Made by a program: the position numbers and the translations under genes. A stretch of DNA of 57,099 nt from Actinomycetes bacterium. GTDB taxonomy: Bacteria; Actinomycetota; Actinomycetes; Nanopelagicales; Nanopelagicaceae. The notes below the pieces were generated by a model. It saw only the letters and a list, made by a program, of their open reading frames with translations, was not told where the DNA came from and searched no databases. The DNA is taken from assembly GCA_025360085.1 (NCBI GenBank), contig JANYCW010000032.1, positions 1 through 57,099 of the forward strand. The letters are read 5' to 3'. Position 1 is the stretch's first letter. Every line of letters starts with the position of its first letter. Below, in pieces: positions 1-9,274 of the stretch.

Positions 1-398
1 ACGTTGGAGAGTTCAAGGGTGATATGGCCGCTAAATCCTGGATCAATAAAACCAGCCGTTGAGTGGGTAAGTAGACCAAGGCGGCCCAGTGATGATTTCC
101 CCTCTAAACGTCCTGCGATGTCATCTGGCAGAGTAATGACTTCATATGTGCTGGCTAGAACAAACTCACCTGGGTGCAAGATAAATGGCTCATCGCCCTC
201 AGTGATAACTTCGCGCGTTAAATCCGGCTGCTCCATCGAAGGATCGATCACGCTGTACTTATGGTTTTCAAAGACACGGAAGAACTTGTCTAAGCGAACA
301 TCGACCGACGAAGGTTGGATCATGGACTCAGTAAAAGGATCGCACCCCACTCGGCCGGCTGCGATTTCGGCGCGTATATCGCGATCACTTAATAGCAC
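1..398 (-). CDS. dcd: dCTP deaminase, C-terminal part cut off by window edge
   Basis: Reading the minus strand from a GTG at 398 gives [18 protein letters not shown]..., the typical start of dCTP deaminase, followed by the trimer/nucleotide-binding motif [20 protein letters not shown] and then GHITLELSN, which holds the catalytic Glu. The enzyme converts dCTP to dUTP for thymidylate synthesis; many actinobacterial members also hydrolyse dUTP to dUMP, which cannot be judged here because the C-terminal third lies outside the window. About 132 of roughly 190 residues are present. An AGGG-containing stretch sits about 8 bases upstream of the GTG. The gene is divergent from the acyl-CoA dehydrogenase with about 100 bases between the starts. 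The long plus-strand frame over the same bases is a shadow of this gene. Confidence 0.93.
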   Translation of the reverse strand, partial: MLLSDRDIRAEIAAGRVGCDPFTESMIQPSSVDVRLDKFFRVFENHKYSVIDPSMEQPDLTREVITEGDEPFILHPGEFVLASTYEVITLPDDIAGRLEGKSSLGRLGLLTHSTAGFIDPGFSGHITLELSN

Positions 399-497
399 GC
401 TCGGAACCCTATCCCTTTCTAGCCTGCTATCAGAGTAGTGAACTCCCTTGTCGGTTTTGAGGTTGCATAAGTTACTGGTGAGTAGCAAAATTACGCC

Positions 498-2321
498 ATG
501 AGCCACTACACCGCCAATCTTCGCGATATTGAATTCTCACTCTTTGATCTGCTTGGCCGCGACAAAGTTCTCGGCACTCCGGCCTATCCCGATGTCGACC
601 GCGATACAGCTCTGGGCATGTTGGAAGAGATGAAGCGTCTGTGCGAAAACGATCTTGCCGCATCCTTTATTGAAGGTGACCGTCTTGGAACTACCTTTAA
701 TAAAGAAACAGGTGATGTAACAGTTCCTGCAAGTTTTAAGAAATCATACGAATCATATGTCAACGGTGAATGGTGGCGACTTGATGCGCCAGTAGATCTC
801 GGTGGAATGAAAATTCCTCCATCAATTCGATGGGCCATCGCCGAAATGGTTTTAGGTTCAAATCCCGCAGTTCATATCTATGCATCTGGTTATGCTTTCG
901 CGCAAGTCGCCTATGTTCTTGGAACAGCTGAACAAAAGCAGATGGCAAAACATATGGTTAATCGTCATTGGGGCGCCTCAATGCAACTAACTGAACCTGA
1001 TGCCGGTTCCGATGTTGGTGCAGGTCGCAGCAAAGCGGTGCAACAGGAAGATGGAACGTGGCACATCACTGGAACAAAACGCTTTATTACTTCTGGTGAT
1101 GCCGACCTTTATGAAAACATCATGCACTTTGTTCTAGCACGTCGAGAAGGTGGAGGACCGGGAACAAAAGGGCTCTCACTCTTTTTGATTCCGAAGTTTA
1201 TGTTTAATCAGGAAACTGGTGAACTTGGAAAGCGCAACGGGGTTTATGTAACTAACATTGAAAAAAAGATGGGATTAAACGTCTCTTCAACATGTGAAAT
1301 GAATCTAGGTGAACACGAACCGGCAGTCGGATATCTTCTCGGAGATGTCCACCAAGGTATTGCTCAAATGTTTAAAGTAATTGAGTTCGCGCGGATGATG
1401 GTGGGCACAAAAGCAATTGCCACGCTCTCTGCCGGATATCAACAAGCACTTAGCTATGCCAAAGTTCGCGTGCAGGGCGGCGACATGAAAGTAATGAACG
1501 ATAAAGCCAGTCCGCGCGTGACCATAATTCATCACCCCGATGTGCGCCGTTCACTGATGGTACAAAAGTCGTATTCAGAGGGCATGCGGGCATTAGTGCT
1601 TTATACGGCTTCTCTACAAGATGAAATCGAAATGGCCGAACATGAAGGAGATGCTGATCGATTAGCCGACATGATTGCGCGTAATGATTTAATGCTTCCA
1701 GTTGTTAAGGGGTATGGATCAGAAAAATCTTGGACACTCCTTGGTACTGAATCTTTACAGACTTTTGGTGGCTCGGGCTTTACGCAAGACTGGCCACTTG
1801 AACAGTATGTTCGCGATGCAAAAATCGATACGTTATATGAGGGTACGACTGCGATTCAAGGCCTTGACTTTTTCTTTCGGAAAATTGTTAAAGATGGTGG
1901 ACGGGCAATTGGGTTACTAGGAAAAGAGATTCAAAAATTTGCCGAATCTGGTGGAGCTCATACTCAAGAAAAAGCCGCACTCTTTACAGCCCTCGGCAAT
2001 CTCAATGGAATTATCTCTTCCATGCTTGGACATGCGATTGAATCCCAAGAAGACCCAGAGAAGATTTATATCGTCGGATTGAATACCTCTCGCTGCTTAA
2101 TGGCAGTTGGTGACATCATCACGGCTTGGTTATTAATTCGGCAGGCCGATATCGCAGAAGAGAAGCTACCAAATGCAGGTAAGGATTCTGATTTCTATGT
2201 CGGCAAAATTGCCTCGGCGAAGTTCTTTGTCACCAACTTTTTACCTCAAATCGCGTCCGATCGCGTTATCGTTGAAGCAACTAATGGTTCAATCATGGAT
2301 ATTCCAGAAAGCGCTTTTTAA
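498..2321 (+). CDS. Acyl-CoA dehydrogenase, FadE5-like long form (607 aa)
   Basis: Flavoprotein acyl-CoA dehydrogenase that introduces the alpha-beta double bond in the first step of fatty acyl-CoA oxidation. The middle domain has [13 protein letters not shown] and [13 protein letters not shown], and the C-terminal helical domain has YEGTTAIQ, where Glu448 matches the usual catalytic base of the family. At 607 aa it belongs to the long subfamily with an extra C-terminal region, like mycobacterial FadE5, rather than the roughly 380-aa short form. The ATG at 498 is the first start in the frame; no clear ribosome-binding site precedes it, so the message may be leaderless. It stands alone between divergent dcd and an EamA transporter 17 bases downstream. 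Substrate chain length cannot be read from the sequence. Confidence 0.9.
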   Translation: MSHYTANLRDIEFSLFDLLGRDKVLGTPAYPDVDRDTALGMLEEMKRLCENDLAASFIEGDRLGTTFNKETGDVTVPASFKKSYESYVNGEWWRLDAPVDLGGMKIPPSIRWAIAEMVLGSNPAVHIYASGYAFAQVAYVLGTAEQKQMAKHMVNRHWGASMQLTEPDAGSDVGAGRSKAVQQEDGTWHITGTKRFITSGDADLYENIMHFVLARREGGGPGTKGLSLFLIPKFMFNQETGELGKRNGVYVTNIEKKMGLNVSSTCEMNLGEHEPAVGYLLGDVHQGIAQMFKVIEFARMMVGTKAIATLSAGYQQALSYAKVRVQGGDMKVMNDKASPRVTIIHHPDVRRSLMVQKSYSEGMRALVLYTASLQDEIEMAEHEGDADRLADMIARNDLMLPVVKGYGSEKSWTLLGTESLQTFGGSGFTQDWPLEQYVRDAKIDTLYEGTTAIQGLDFFFRKIVKDGGRAIGLLGKEIQKFAESGGAHTQEKAALFTALGNLNGIISSMLGHAIESQEDPEKIYIVGLNTSRCLMAVGDIITAWLLIRQADIAEEKLPNAGKDSDFYVGKIASAKFFVTNFLPQIASDRVIVEATNGSIMDIPESAF

Positions 2322-2338
2322 ACCACTACGCTGTCACC

Positions 2339-3259
2339 GTGTTGAGTAGATATAAAGGCGAGATTTTTACCCTTAGTGGTGCAGTTCTCTTTTCCTTCAA
2401 TGGAATCATCTCTAAATTAGTTTTAACATCCGGGCTTTCGTCTATGCGTTTAACTCAAGTGCGGTGTGGCGGAGCCTTTATTCTTCTTGGGGTATATATA
2501 TTTTTTCGTTACCGGGAAAAACTACGCGCAACTAAGGCAGAGCTCCCACAGTTGGCAATATATGGCCTTGTGGGCTTCTTGGCCGTACAAGCCCTGTATT
2601 TCGTAGCAATTACACGATTGCATGTGGGTATCGCTTTAATCCTTGAGTTCACGGCTCCAATCTGGATTGTTCTGTGGCTGCGATATGTGAAGAAGAAGTC
2701 TGTCCCTGAGCTTATGTGGGTGGCGATCTTTTTAGCATTTAGCGGACTTATATTAATTGCTCAAGTTTGGAAGGGCCGCACCCTCGATCCCATCGGTGTA
2801 ATTGCCGCGCTTTTGGATGGAATTGTATTGGCAGCGTTTTTTCTATTTGGCGAAGAACTCACTCGAAAACGCGATGTGGAATCATTGATGGTTTTCGGTT
2901 TTGGTTTTGCATCCGTTGGTTTAGCGATTGCTATGCCATTATGGTCCTATCCGACTGAGATTTTTACACAAGTGATGAATTTGCAGGGACGTTTTGCCGC
3001 ACATAGTTTGCCTGGTTGGGTTTTAATTGCATGGATCATCATCATGGGCACGATACTTCCGTATTTACTTGTTGTTAACGGATTAAAACTCCTATCTGCC
3101 TCAACCAGTAGCGTGATGGGAATGTCTGAACCAGTATTAGCTGGAGTATTTGCTTGGATTTGGTTATCTGAAAAATGGAGCATCATCCAATTAATCGGTG
3201 GTGTAATTGTAATCGTTGGGATTATTTTGGCTGATAAAGCGCGTACAGCTGCGCACTAA
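2339..3259 (+). CDS. EamA/DMT-family membrane transporter
   Basis: A 306-aa protein with about ten hydrophobic segments arranged as two repeated EamA halves, each starting near a short charged loop. This is the drug/metabolite transporter fold (RhaT/YdcZ-like carriers exporting amino acids or other small metabolites). The family assignment rests on the hydrophobic pattern and on segments such as ISKLVLTSG near the start and SASTSSVMGMSEPVLAGV plus GVIVIVGIILADK near the end, typical of the second EamA repeat. A GTG at 2339 is taken as start (an adjacent TTG at 2342 is possible); no ribosome-binding site is evident. It follows the acyl-CoA dehydrogenase by 17 bases and faces dnaB convergently across an 18-base gap. 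Substrate unknown. Confidence 0.82.
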   Translation: MLSRYKGEIFTLSGAVLFSFNGIISKLVLTSGLSSMRLTQVRCGGAFILLGVYIFFRYREKLRATKAELPQLAIYGLVGFLAVQALYFVAITRLHVGIALILEFTAPIWIVLWLRYVKKKSVPELMWVAIFLAFSGLILIAQVWKGRTLDPIGVIAALLDGIVLAAFFLFGEELTRKRDVESLMVFGFGFASVGLAIAMPLWSYPTEIFTQVMNLQGRFAAHSLPGWVLIAWIIIMGTILPYLLVVNGLKLLSASTSSVMGMSEPVLAGVFAWIWLSEKWSIIQLIGGVIVIVGIILADKARTAAH

Positions 3260-3276
3260 CGCTTAGGCAAACTCCA

Positions 3277-4725
3277 TTAGTTATTTCCAAAACTACTATC
3301 TTCATTTGTCGTCTCGCGCGCCTGTGTCCAGTCAGTACCTGCTCCTGGATTTTGTGGCATATCGTAGAAACGTGCATAGTGCAGTTGAGCCGCGACCGTT
3401 ATTGTGCGCGTCGGTCCATTACGATGTTTAGCCACGATTAAATCAGCTTCGCCCGTACGATTTTGTTGGTCGTACATATCGTCGCGATGAAGCAGTATGA
3501 CAACATCGGCATCTTGTTCGATTGAACCAGATTCACGAAGATCAGATAACATCGGCTTTTTATCACTGCGCTGTTCAGGAGAGCGATTAAGTTGTGAAAT
3601 CGCAATAACGGGAATATCTAACTCTTTAGCCATCAATTTTAAATGTCGGGAAAATTCGGAGACTTCTTGTTGGCGATTCTCAACTTTCTTACCCGACGAC
3701 ATCAGCTGTAAGTAGTCAATAACAATGAGTTTTAGGTTGTGGCGCTGTTTTAAACGGCGGGCTTTAGCACGAATCTCCATCATAGATAGATTTGGAGAGT
3801 CGTCAATAAATAGTGGAGCCTCCGAAATCTCTCCCATTCGACGTGCAAGACGTGACCATTCATCATCCGATAATGTACCTGCACGAATATTATTTAGACC
3901 AACGCGCGATTCTGCCGACAACATACGCATGGTGATTTCAGATTTCGACATTTCAAGTGAAAATATAACCGAGGTCAAGCCATTATGAATTGAGGCATGG
4001 CGTGCGATATCAAGTCCTAACGTTGACTTACCCATAGCGGGGCGCGCCGCCAAAATAATCATGTTACCTGGGTGAAAGCCATGAGTGAGTGCATCAAGAT
4101 CTTTGAATCCACTCTTAACACCTTCAACACCAATACCTTTAGAGATTGCTTCAATCTCATCGAGTGCCTGTGGTAACAAGGTTGACAGTTGTACGTAGTC
4201 TTCAGAGGAACGACGTTCGGTCACTGCATAGACTTCAGCCTGCGCTTGGTCGACCATGTCATCGACTTCGCCCTCTGATGTATAACCAAGTTGAACTATT
4301 TTTGTACCGGCCTCAACTAAGCGACGCATGATTGCATGTTCGCGAACAATCTTGGCGTAATAGCCTGCGTTAGCTGCAGTTGGAACCGATGAGATTAAAG
4401 TATGCAGATATGGTGCTCCGCCTGCTCGTGCGATGTCCCCGCGCTTTGAAAGTTCGGCCGATACCGTAACTGCATCGGCTGGTTCGCCGCGGCCATACAA
4501 ATCAATGATCGCATCATAAATTAATTCGTGTGCAGGACGGTAGAAATCGCGATCGCGAATAATCTCAATGACATCGGCGATTGCATCTTTCGATAAAAGC
4601 ATTCCACCGAGAACAGACTGCTCTGCGATGAGATCCTGCGGGGGTGTGCGCTCAAACTCTGCACCTACGGATGCGATATTGACATCTCTGCTTGCTCGGT
4701 TATTAGAAAATTCGGCGATGCTCAC
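3277..4725 (-). CDS. dnaB: Replicative DNA helicase DnaB
   Basis: 482-aa hexameric helicase that unwinds DNA at the fork. The N-terminal primase-interaction domain covers about residues 30-130 (PPQDLIAEQSVLGGML). The RecA-like domain follows with Walker A ARPAMGKST at 227-235, Walker B LIVIDYLQLM and the C-terminal QDADVVILLHRDD motif. Length is normal and there is no intein, unlike mycobacterial DnaB. The start is a GTG at 4725 with GAGAGG six bases upstream. In actinobacteria dnaB usually closes the rpsF-ssb-rpsR-rplI cluster; here two unrelated genes (a flavoenzyme and a kinase) lie between. The upstream gap holds a perfect DnaA box (see 4830-4893), which suggests DnaA-linked control. The helicase loader here is probably DciA at 32383. 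Confidence 0.97.
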   Translation of the reverse strand: MSIAEFSNNRASRDVNIASVGAEFERTPPQDLIAEQSVLGGMLLSKDAIADVIEIIRDRDFYRPAHELIYDAIIDLYGRGEPADAVTVSAELSKRGDIARAGGAPYLHTLISSVPTAANAGYYAKIVREHAIMRRLVEAGTKIVQLGYTSEGEVDDMVDQAQAEVYAVTERRSSEDYVQLSTLLPQALDEIEAISKGIGVEGVKSGFKDLDALTHGFHPGNMIILAARPAMGKSTLGLDIARHASIHNGLTSVIFSLEMSKSEITMRMLSAESRVGLNNIRAGTLSDDEWSRLARRMGEISEAPLFIDDSPNLSMMEIRAKARRLKQRHNLKLIVIDYLQLMSSGKKVENRQQEVSEFSRHLKLMAKELDIPVIAISQLNRSPEQRSDKKPMLSDLRESGSIEQDADVVILLHRDDMYDQQNRTGEADLIVAKHRNGPTRTITVAAQLHYARFYDMPQNPGAGTDWTQARETTNEDSSFGNN

Positions 4726-4829
4726 ACGTACAACCTCTCACTAACCACTGACGTTTACTTTGCTTAGGCGTAACTTAGGCGCGCGCACCTATCGCAGGCG
4801 AGAACGCACGCGATGCGATGGGGACAAGG

Positions 4830-4893
4830 TGTGGACAGGGCGGTGGAAAAGGGGGTTTTTCTGTGTGCGAAACTGTGGATGAGGTGTGGATAA
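4830..4893. promoter_or_regulatory. DnaA-box cluster in the dnaB upstream region
   Basis: The 273-base gap between dnaB (start 4725) and the upstream flavoenzyme gene (end 4999) holds no convincing gene. It carries one perfect DnaA box TGTGGATAA at 4885-4893, a one-mismatch copy TGTGGATGA at 4874-4882 and a weaker TGTGGACAG at 4830-4838, all in the same orientation with the first two 11 bases apart. This is the same box pair geometry as at oriC (29854 and 29865). It may be a DnaA-regulated dnaB promoter or a DnaA titration site. Function is inferred. Confidence 0.55.
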
Positions 4894-4998
4894 AACCCCT
4901 CAGAACCCATCCATATAGGAGAAAACGCAGGTCAGAGCCTATTTCTTTGTACACAAGCCTGTGCATACAACTACTTTTAGCAATCTCACATTATAAGA

Positions 4999-7449
4999 TT
5001 ATGTGCGAATCCGTTGGTTCGTTGGATCAAAAAGCGGCTCTTCTTTAATAGTGGCACGGCTCCATTGGCCAAAGAGTTCAACCTCAACCTCAATTCCCGG
5101 CGATGAATATTCAATAGGCAGGTAGGCATAAGCGATAGCTTTGTTGATCGTATAGCCCTGACCACCAGATTTAATGCGACCAATTATTTTCTCACCCATG
5201 CGTATTGGCTCTGAACCAAAAGGCACTGCCGTAATGTCCTCAAAGGTAATCGCAACAAGTTTTCGGTTTTGATTCTCATTGGCATTAATTGCGGCCAACT
5301 TACCGTGAAAGTTTTCTTTTTTTAATGCTATGGCGAAGCCCAGACCTGCTTCATATGGGTTTGTCTCCGTATTAATTTCTCCGGCCCAAGCTCGATAACC
5401 TTTTTCAAGGCGTAAGGATTCAATTGCACGATAACCGCAGGGAATTAAACCCATATCTCTTCCGGCCTCAATAATTTTTTTCCACAAAAATAATCCATCG
5501 ATAACTGATGCATAAATCTCCCAACCAAGTTCGCCAACATAAGTGATACGGGTTGCACGAACTTTTATTCCTGCCACAGTAATCTCTTGCGAACTCATAA
5601 ATGGAAATACCGGATGGCTTAAATCTGCTTTTGTAAGCGATTGCAAAATTATTCTTGAGTTCGGCCCCATGATGCCAAAACAAATTAAATCATGAGTGAT
5701 ATTTACAATCTCAACATCATTAAATTTAAACTCACGACGCATTTTTTCTAGCCAGCCAAAGTCGTGTGTCGCAAATGCAGTGCCTGTCACAATCATGAAC
5801 TCGTTATCACCTGTTTGCGTAACGGTGTAATCAGATTCAATCCCCGCCTTGCTATTTAGGGCTTGTGTATAAACTGTTTTACCCACGCCTTTAACTACAT
5901 TGTTAGCGCAGACATAGTTTAAAAATTCGCCTGCGCGGGAACCACTGATGCGAGCTTTAGCAAAAGATGATTCATCAAATAAACCGGCCGTGGTGCGCGT
6001 TGCATGGTGTTCAATTTGAACAGCAGAGGACCAATGTTTTCCTAACCAACCTTTAGGGCGTAGCGCTTCATTGCCAATGTTCGTTGAGTAGTAATTAACC
6101 CGCTCCCATGAGGCTTTTTCACCAAAAACCGCGCCATTATCGCGATGCCAGTCGTAAACCGGAGATGTGAACTTTGGCCGTGCACTTTTGCGCTCTTCGC
6201 CTGGATAGTGAATGTCGTAATACTCTTCATAGTTTTCAGTAATGCGTTGCAAAGTAAAATCAGGGAACTCGTAGGATGCACCAAAGCGTTTGATATCCAT
6301 ATGCCATAAATCCATGGTGGGTTCACCTGCAACAATCCATTCGGCAACGACTTTACCGATGCCACCGGAACCAGCGATTCCATGTGCGCAAAAGCCGGCG
6401 GCAACATAGAAGCCACCCACTGACGTCTCACCTAAACAAAACTCGTTATCAGGCGTAAATCCCTCAGGGCCATTAATAAAGTTTTTAATTCCCACTTCTG
6501 CCATCTTTGGTACGCGTTTTTGTGAAGCTTCAGCAATATCGTAAAAACGATCCCAGTCATCGGGCAGTAGCATTGAATTAAAATCTGCCGGGATATCATC
6601 AATGTTGTTGTAATCGGCCGACCAAGACTTGGAGCTTCGCTCATACCCTCCCATCAATAGACCCGATACCTCTTGGCGAAAGTAAATTAAATTGTCGGGA
6701 TCGCGCAGTGATGGTAGAAATGCTGCATCAGCGGGTAAGAAATTCTCTGTAATTAAATATTGATGGCTCATTGGAACAATGGGAATGCGCACATCCACCA
6801 TTCGTCCAATCTCTGGTGCATACATTCCGCCACAGTTAACTACGATTTCGCATTCAATCTCGCCTTTATCGGTGACTACACAGCTAACTCGGCCGTCAAT
6901 TGTTTTAATACCTAATACGCGCGTATGCGTAAATATCGCTACTCCCATTTTTCGTGCACCGGCGGCCATCGCCATCGCCAACTGCGAAGGATCTACTTGA
7001 CCATCGGATGCCATGAAGCAGGCACCAACAACACCATCTATATCAATGAGTGGAAATAGGTTTTGCGCCTCTTGTGGTGAAATCTCATGTAAATCAAGGC
7101 CATAGCTCTTAGCCCAACCAATTTGGCGACGAATCTCTTGCATTCGCTCGGGGGTCGATGCCAATTTAATACTGCCACACTCGCGCCAACTAGGTGGCGT
7201 CTCGGAGGCTTGTAGTTTTCGATACAAATCAACGGAGTGCATATTCATGAGTGTCAACGTTGGATCTGCGCGCAGTTGGCCAACTAAACCGGCACTGTGG
7301 AAAGTAGAGCCACTGGTGAGTTCATTTCGATCCAGCAGAATTACATCCTTTTCGCCGAGTTCGGCTAAGTGATAGGCAACTGAGGTTCCGCCAACACCGC
7401 CTCCAATGATGACTATTTTTGCTCGCGAAGGAACTGCTGACACTGGCAC
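4999..7449 (-). CDS. FAD-dependent dimethylglycine/sarcosine dehydrogenase-type protein with GcvT domain
   Basis: About 816 aa. The N-terminal DAO-type FAD domain begins KIVIIGGGVGGTSVAYHLAELG, followed by SGSTFHSAGLVG, where the His matches the covalent FAD attachment site of mammalian dimethylglycine and sarcosine dehydrogenases. A central FAO_M-like linker and C-terminal GCV_T plus GCV_T_C domains (tetrahydrofolate-binding aminomethyltransferase fold; ITYVGELGWEIY, YRAWAGEI) complete the DMGDH/SARDH architecture. The expected reaction is oxidative demethylation of an N-methylated glycine with transfer of the one-carbon unit to folate; the exact substrate is unknown. The open frame extends to 7689, but homology starts near residue 89, so GTG at 7449 (or 7443) is preferred, with AGGA 12 bases upstream. 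The start lies head-to-head with a choline-kinase-like gene, suggesting a shared pathway of choline/betaine breakdown. Confidence 0.85.
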   Translation of the reverse strand: MPVSAVPSRAKIVIIGGGVGGTSVAYHLAELGEKDVILLDRNELTSGSTFHSAGLVGQLRADPTLTLMNMHSVDLYRKLQASETPPSWRECGSIKLASTPERMQEIRRQIGWAKSYGLDLHEISPQEAQNLFPLIDIDGVVGACFMASDGQVDPSQLAMAMAAGARKMGVAIFTHTRVLGIKTIDGRVSCVVTDKGEIECEIVVNCGGMYAPEIGRMVDVRIPIVPMSHQYLITENFLPADAAFLPSLRDPDNLIYFRQEVSGLLMGGYERSSKSWSADYNNIDDIPADFNSMLLPDDWDRFYDIAEASQKRVPKMAEVGIKNFINGPEGFTPDNEFCLGETSVGGFYVAAGFCAHGIAGSGGIGKVVAEWIVAGEPTMDLWHMDIKRFGASYEFPDFTLQRITENYEEYYDIHYPGEERKSARPKFTSPVYDWHRDNGAVFGEKASWERVNYYSTNIGNEALRPKGWLGKHWSSAVQIEHHATRTTAGLFDESSFAKARISGSRAGEFLNYVCANNVVKGVGKTVYTQALNSKAGIESDYTVTQTGDNEFMIVTGTAFATHDFGWLEKMRREFKFNDVEIVNITHDLICFGIMGPNSRIILQSLTKADLSHPVFPFMSSQEITVAGIKVRATRITYVGELGWEIYASVIDGLFLWKKIIEAGRDMGLIPCGYRAIESLRLEKGYRAWAGEINTETNPYEAGLGFAIALKKENFHGKLAAINANENQNRKLVAITFEDITAVPFGSEPIRMGEKIIGRIKSGGQGYTINKAIAYAYLPIEYSSPGIEVEVELFGQWSRATIKEEPLFDPTNQRIRT

Positions 7450-7456
7450 GCGTGAA

Positions 7457-8386
7457 ATGTATCCTGAACGCGTGAGCGATGCCAGTGCACTTGAGCGTGA
7501 GTTCGCGCCGCTCTTCAACAAAGTAGCACGGTTGCAAACTCGAACCTCCATCACAGAGCTATCGGGTGGTTTAACGAATCGCAACTTCCTCATTGAAACG
7601 ACTGAGGACAAATACGTCGCTCGTATCTCTAGTAATTCATCCTCACTCTTATCCATCGATCGGGGATCAGAGTTCATTAACTCAACCATTGCTGGCAGCG
7701 GTGGCGTTGGCGCTAAAGTCTTAGATTACTTACCCGGTGAAGGTTTATTGCTCATTTCTTACATACAAGGGAAAACGTTTGGCGCAAGCGATGTTGGCAA
7801 AAATTTAGAACGCATAGCAACCAGCCTGCGCCAATTGCATAGACTGCAGGAATTTGACCATGAGTTTAATATGTTTAATACACAGAAAAACTATCTTTCA
7901 ATTGTTCAGGCTCAAGGTTTTAGATTACCCGAGAAATATTTAGATTTTGCGCCAAAGGTCGATGAAATCAAAAAAGCATTTGCCGTTTTATTTGAAGCTC
8001 TAGTGCCATGTAACAATGATTTACTACCCGGCAACTTTATCGATGATGGTGAGAAAATTTGGTTGATTGATTACGAATACTCGGGAAATAACGATGCCTG
8101 CTTTGAGATTGGCAACGTGTGGGCAGAGGCTTTTCTGCCATTGGGTGCACTTGAGGAGTTAGTTACTGCTTATTACGGTGGGTACCGTCCCGATAAAGTG
8201 GCACGTGCATGGCTATGGGCTTTAATGGCAAAGTATGGCTGGACATTGTGGGCCTCGATTCAATCGCAAGTATCTGACCTCGACTTTGATTTTTGGGAGT
8301 GGGGAATGGCTAAATACGAATTAGCGCAAAGTGAGTTTACGAGTGATTACTTCAAGCGCGCATTGGTGCAGGTCACACAAAATTAG
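7457..8386 (+). CDS. Choline/ethanolamine kinase-like phosphotransferase
   Basis: About 309 aa. The aminoglycoside-phosphotransferase/choline-kinase fold is shown by ELSGGLTNRNFLIE (nucleotide loop), KYVARI (ATP-binding Lys strand), the catalytic loop NNDLLPGNF (Brenner motif with Asp and Asn) and LIDYEYSGNNDACFEIGN, which is characteristic of LicA-type choline and ethanolamine kinases. It probably phosphorylates choline or a related amino alcohol. ATG at 7457 is chosen; GTG at 7472 is equally plausible, and neither has a ribosome-binding site. The start is only 7 bases from that of the divergent dimethylglycine-dehydrogenase-like gene, so both promoters must lie inside the neighbouring coding sequence. 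A strong hairpin overlaps its stop codon. Confidence 0.8.
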   Translation: MYPERVSDASALEREFAPLFNKVARLQTRTSITELSGGLTNRNFLIETTEDKYVARISSNSSSLLSIDRGSEFINSTIAGSGGVGAKVLDYLPGEGLLLISYIQGKTFGASDVGKNLERIATSLRQLHRLQEFDHEFNMFNTQKNYLSIVQAQGFRLPEKYLDFAPKVDEIKKAFAVLFEALVPCNNDLLPGNFIDDGEKIWLIDYEYSGNNDACFEIGNVWAEAFLPLGALEELVTAYYGGYRPDKVARAWLWALMAKYGWTLWASIQSQVSDLDFDFWEWGMAKYELAQSEFTSDYFKRALVQVTQN

Positions 8387-8426
8387 AAATACCCGCCGCA
8401 TAAGCGACGGGTATTTCTAATTTTTT
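8381..8426. terminator. Bidirectional intrinsic terminator
   Basis: A 19-base-pair stem with one C-A mismatch: arm 8381-8399, ATAA loop, arm 8404-8422, running into six T residues at 8421-8426 on the plus strand and a T-rich stretch on the minus strand. It sits between the convergent choline-kinase-like gene (its TAG stop is inside the left arm) and rplI, and should stop transcription from both sides. Confidence 0.88.
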
Positions 8427-8440
8427 ACTTGAAGCGATAG

Positions 8441-8887
8441 TTATTCGGCGACAACAATTACTGTTGCAGATGCAACCACGTTGTGGCCAAGAGTGACTTT
8501 AACCGTATGGTTACCGACCTTCTTGATGTGGCCAGGGGTCTTGATTGCATGGCGATCGATATCCAAACCAATCGCTGCCTTGATAGCAGTTGCTACATCT
8601 TTATCGGTTACAGAACCGAACAAGACGCCTTTAGCACCAACTTTTACCTTTGCGGTAATTGTTGCCGACTCAAGCTTTACCTTGATTTCTTTAGCGTGGT
8701 CGATATCGCGGACCTCACGAGCAGAACGCGCGCGGCGAATACTCTGGATCTGCTTTTCTCCGCCAAGTGACCATGCAATTGCGTTTCCAGCAGGTAATAA
8801 AAAGTTGCGTGCAAAGCCATCTTTTACAGTTACGACATCGCCCGCAGCGCCTAGTCCTGCAACTTCACGAGTAAGAATGAGTTTCAT
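8441..8887 (-). CDS. rplI: 50S ribosomal protein bL9
   Basis: 148 aa, beginning MKLILTREVAGLGAAGDVV and continuing KDGFARNFLLPAGNAIAWS, the N-terminal domain that binds 23S rRNA. The rest is the linker helix and C-terminal domain, with normal length. Last gene of the rpsF-ssb-rpsR-rplI operon, 14 bases after rpsR, and followed by the terminator at 8381-8426. Confidence 0.97.
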   Translation of the reverse strand: MKLILTREVAGLGAAGDVVTVKDGFARNFLLPAGNAIAWSLGGEKQIQSIRRARSAREVRDIDHAKEIKVKLESATITAKVKVGAKGVLFGSVTDKDVATAIKAAIGLDIDRHAIKTPGHIKKVGNHTVKVTLGHNVVASATVIVVAE

Positions 8888-8901
8888 AAGTAATTCACTC
8901 C

Positions 8902-9189
8902 CTATTTCGCTGAAGATGTGTAAGGAAGTAAAGCTACTTCACGGCTGTTTTTTACCGCGGTCGCGATTGAACGCTGATGCTGAGTGCATGCACCTGTAAC
9001 GCGGCGAGCGCGGATTTTGCCGCGATCAGATATGTACTTGCGAAGAGTCGCAATATCTTTGTAATCGATATATGTGACCTTCTGCTGACAGAAGCCGCAC
9101 GGCTTCTTTTTAAACTTTTTATTCAGGGCAGCGGCTTTTGCGCCCTTATTCTTTGGCTCGCGTAGAGCCTTATTATTTCTTGCTCCCAT
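8902..9189 (-). CDS. rpsR: 30S ribosomal protein bS18
   Basis: 95 aa. The N-terminal basic tail is followed by [10 protein letters not shown] and the bS18 core [27 protein letters not shown]. It retains the CxxC pair and a further Cys after ARRVTG, so it looks like the zinc-ligand-containing form. bS18 pairs with bS6 on the small-subunit platform; the S6:S18 complex can bind a leader RNA of this operon (candidate at 10110-10168). ATG at 9189; the ssb gene ends 85 bases upstream. Confidence 0.97.
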   Translation of the reverse strand: MGARNNKALREPKNKGAKAAALNKKFKKKPCGFCQQKVTYIDYKDIATLRKYISDRGKIRARRVTGACTQHQRSIATAVKNSREVALLPYTSSAK

Positions 9190-9274
9190 TGTGGTGCTCC
9201 TTTTCGGGCCCTAGTTCTTTAAAGCTATTTTTAAGTAACTTTTTTTTAAACTAGGAATGGATGGTTAGGTTGAT

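Noticed and set aside
4-438. 144-residue plus-strand reading frame at the left edge
   Set aside because: It is antisense to dcd, whose conserved motifs are clear on the minus strand.
4775-5048. Short frames on both strands in the dnaB upstream gap
   Set aside because: Low-complexity products with no recognisable domain; the region is better explained as regulatory DNA with DnaA boxes.
7450-7689. N-terminal extension of the dimethylglycine-dehydrogenase-like protein
   Set aside because: The extra 80 residues precede the FAD-binding start, overlap the divergent kinase gene and do not resemble the family.
8481-8999. Plus-strand frames over rplI and rpsR
   Set aside because: Shadows of two well-conserved ribosomal protein genes.
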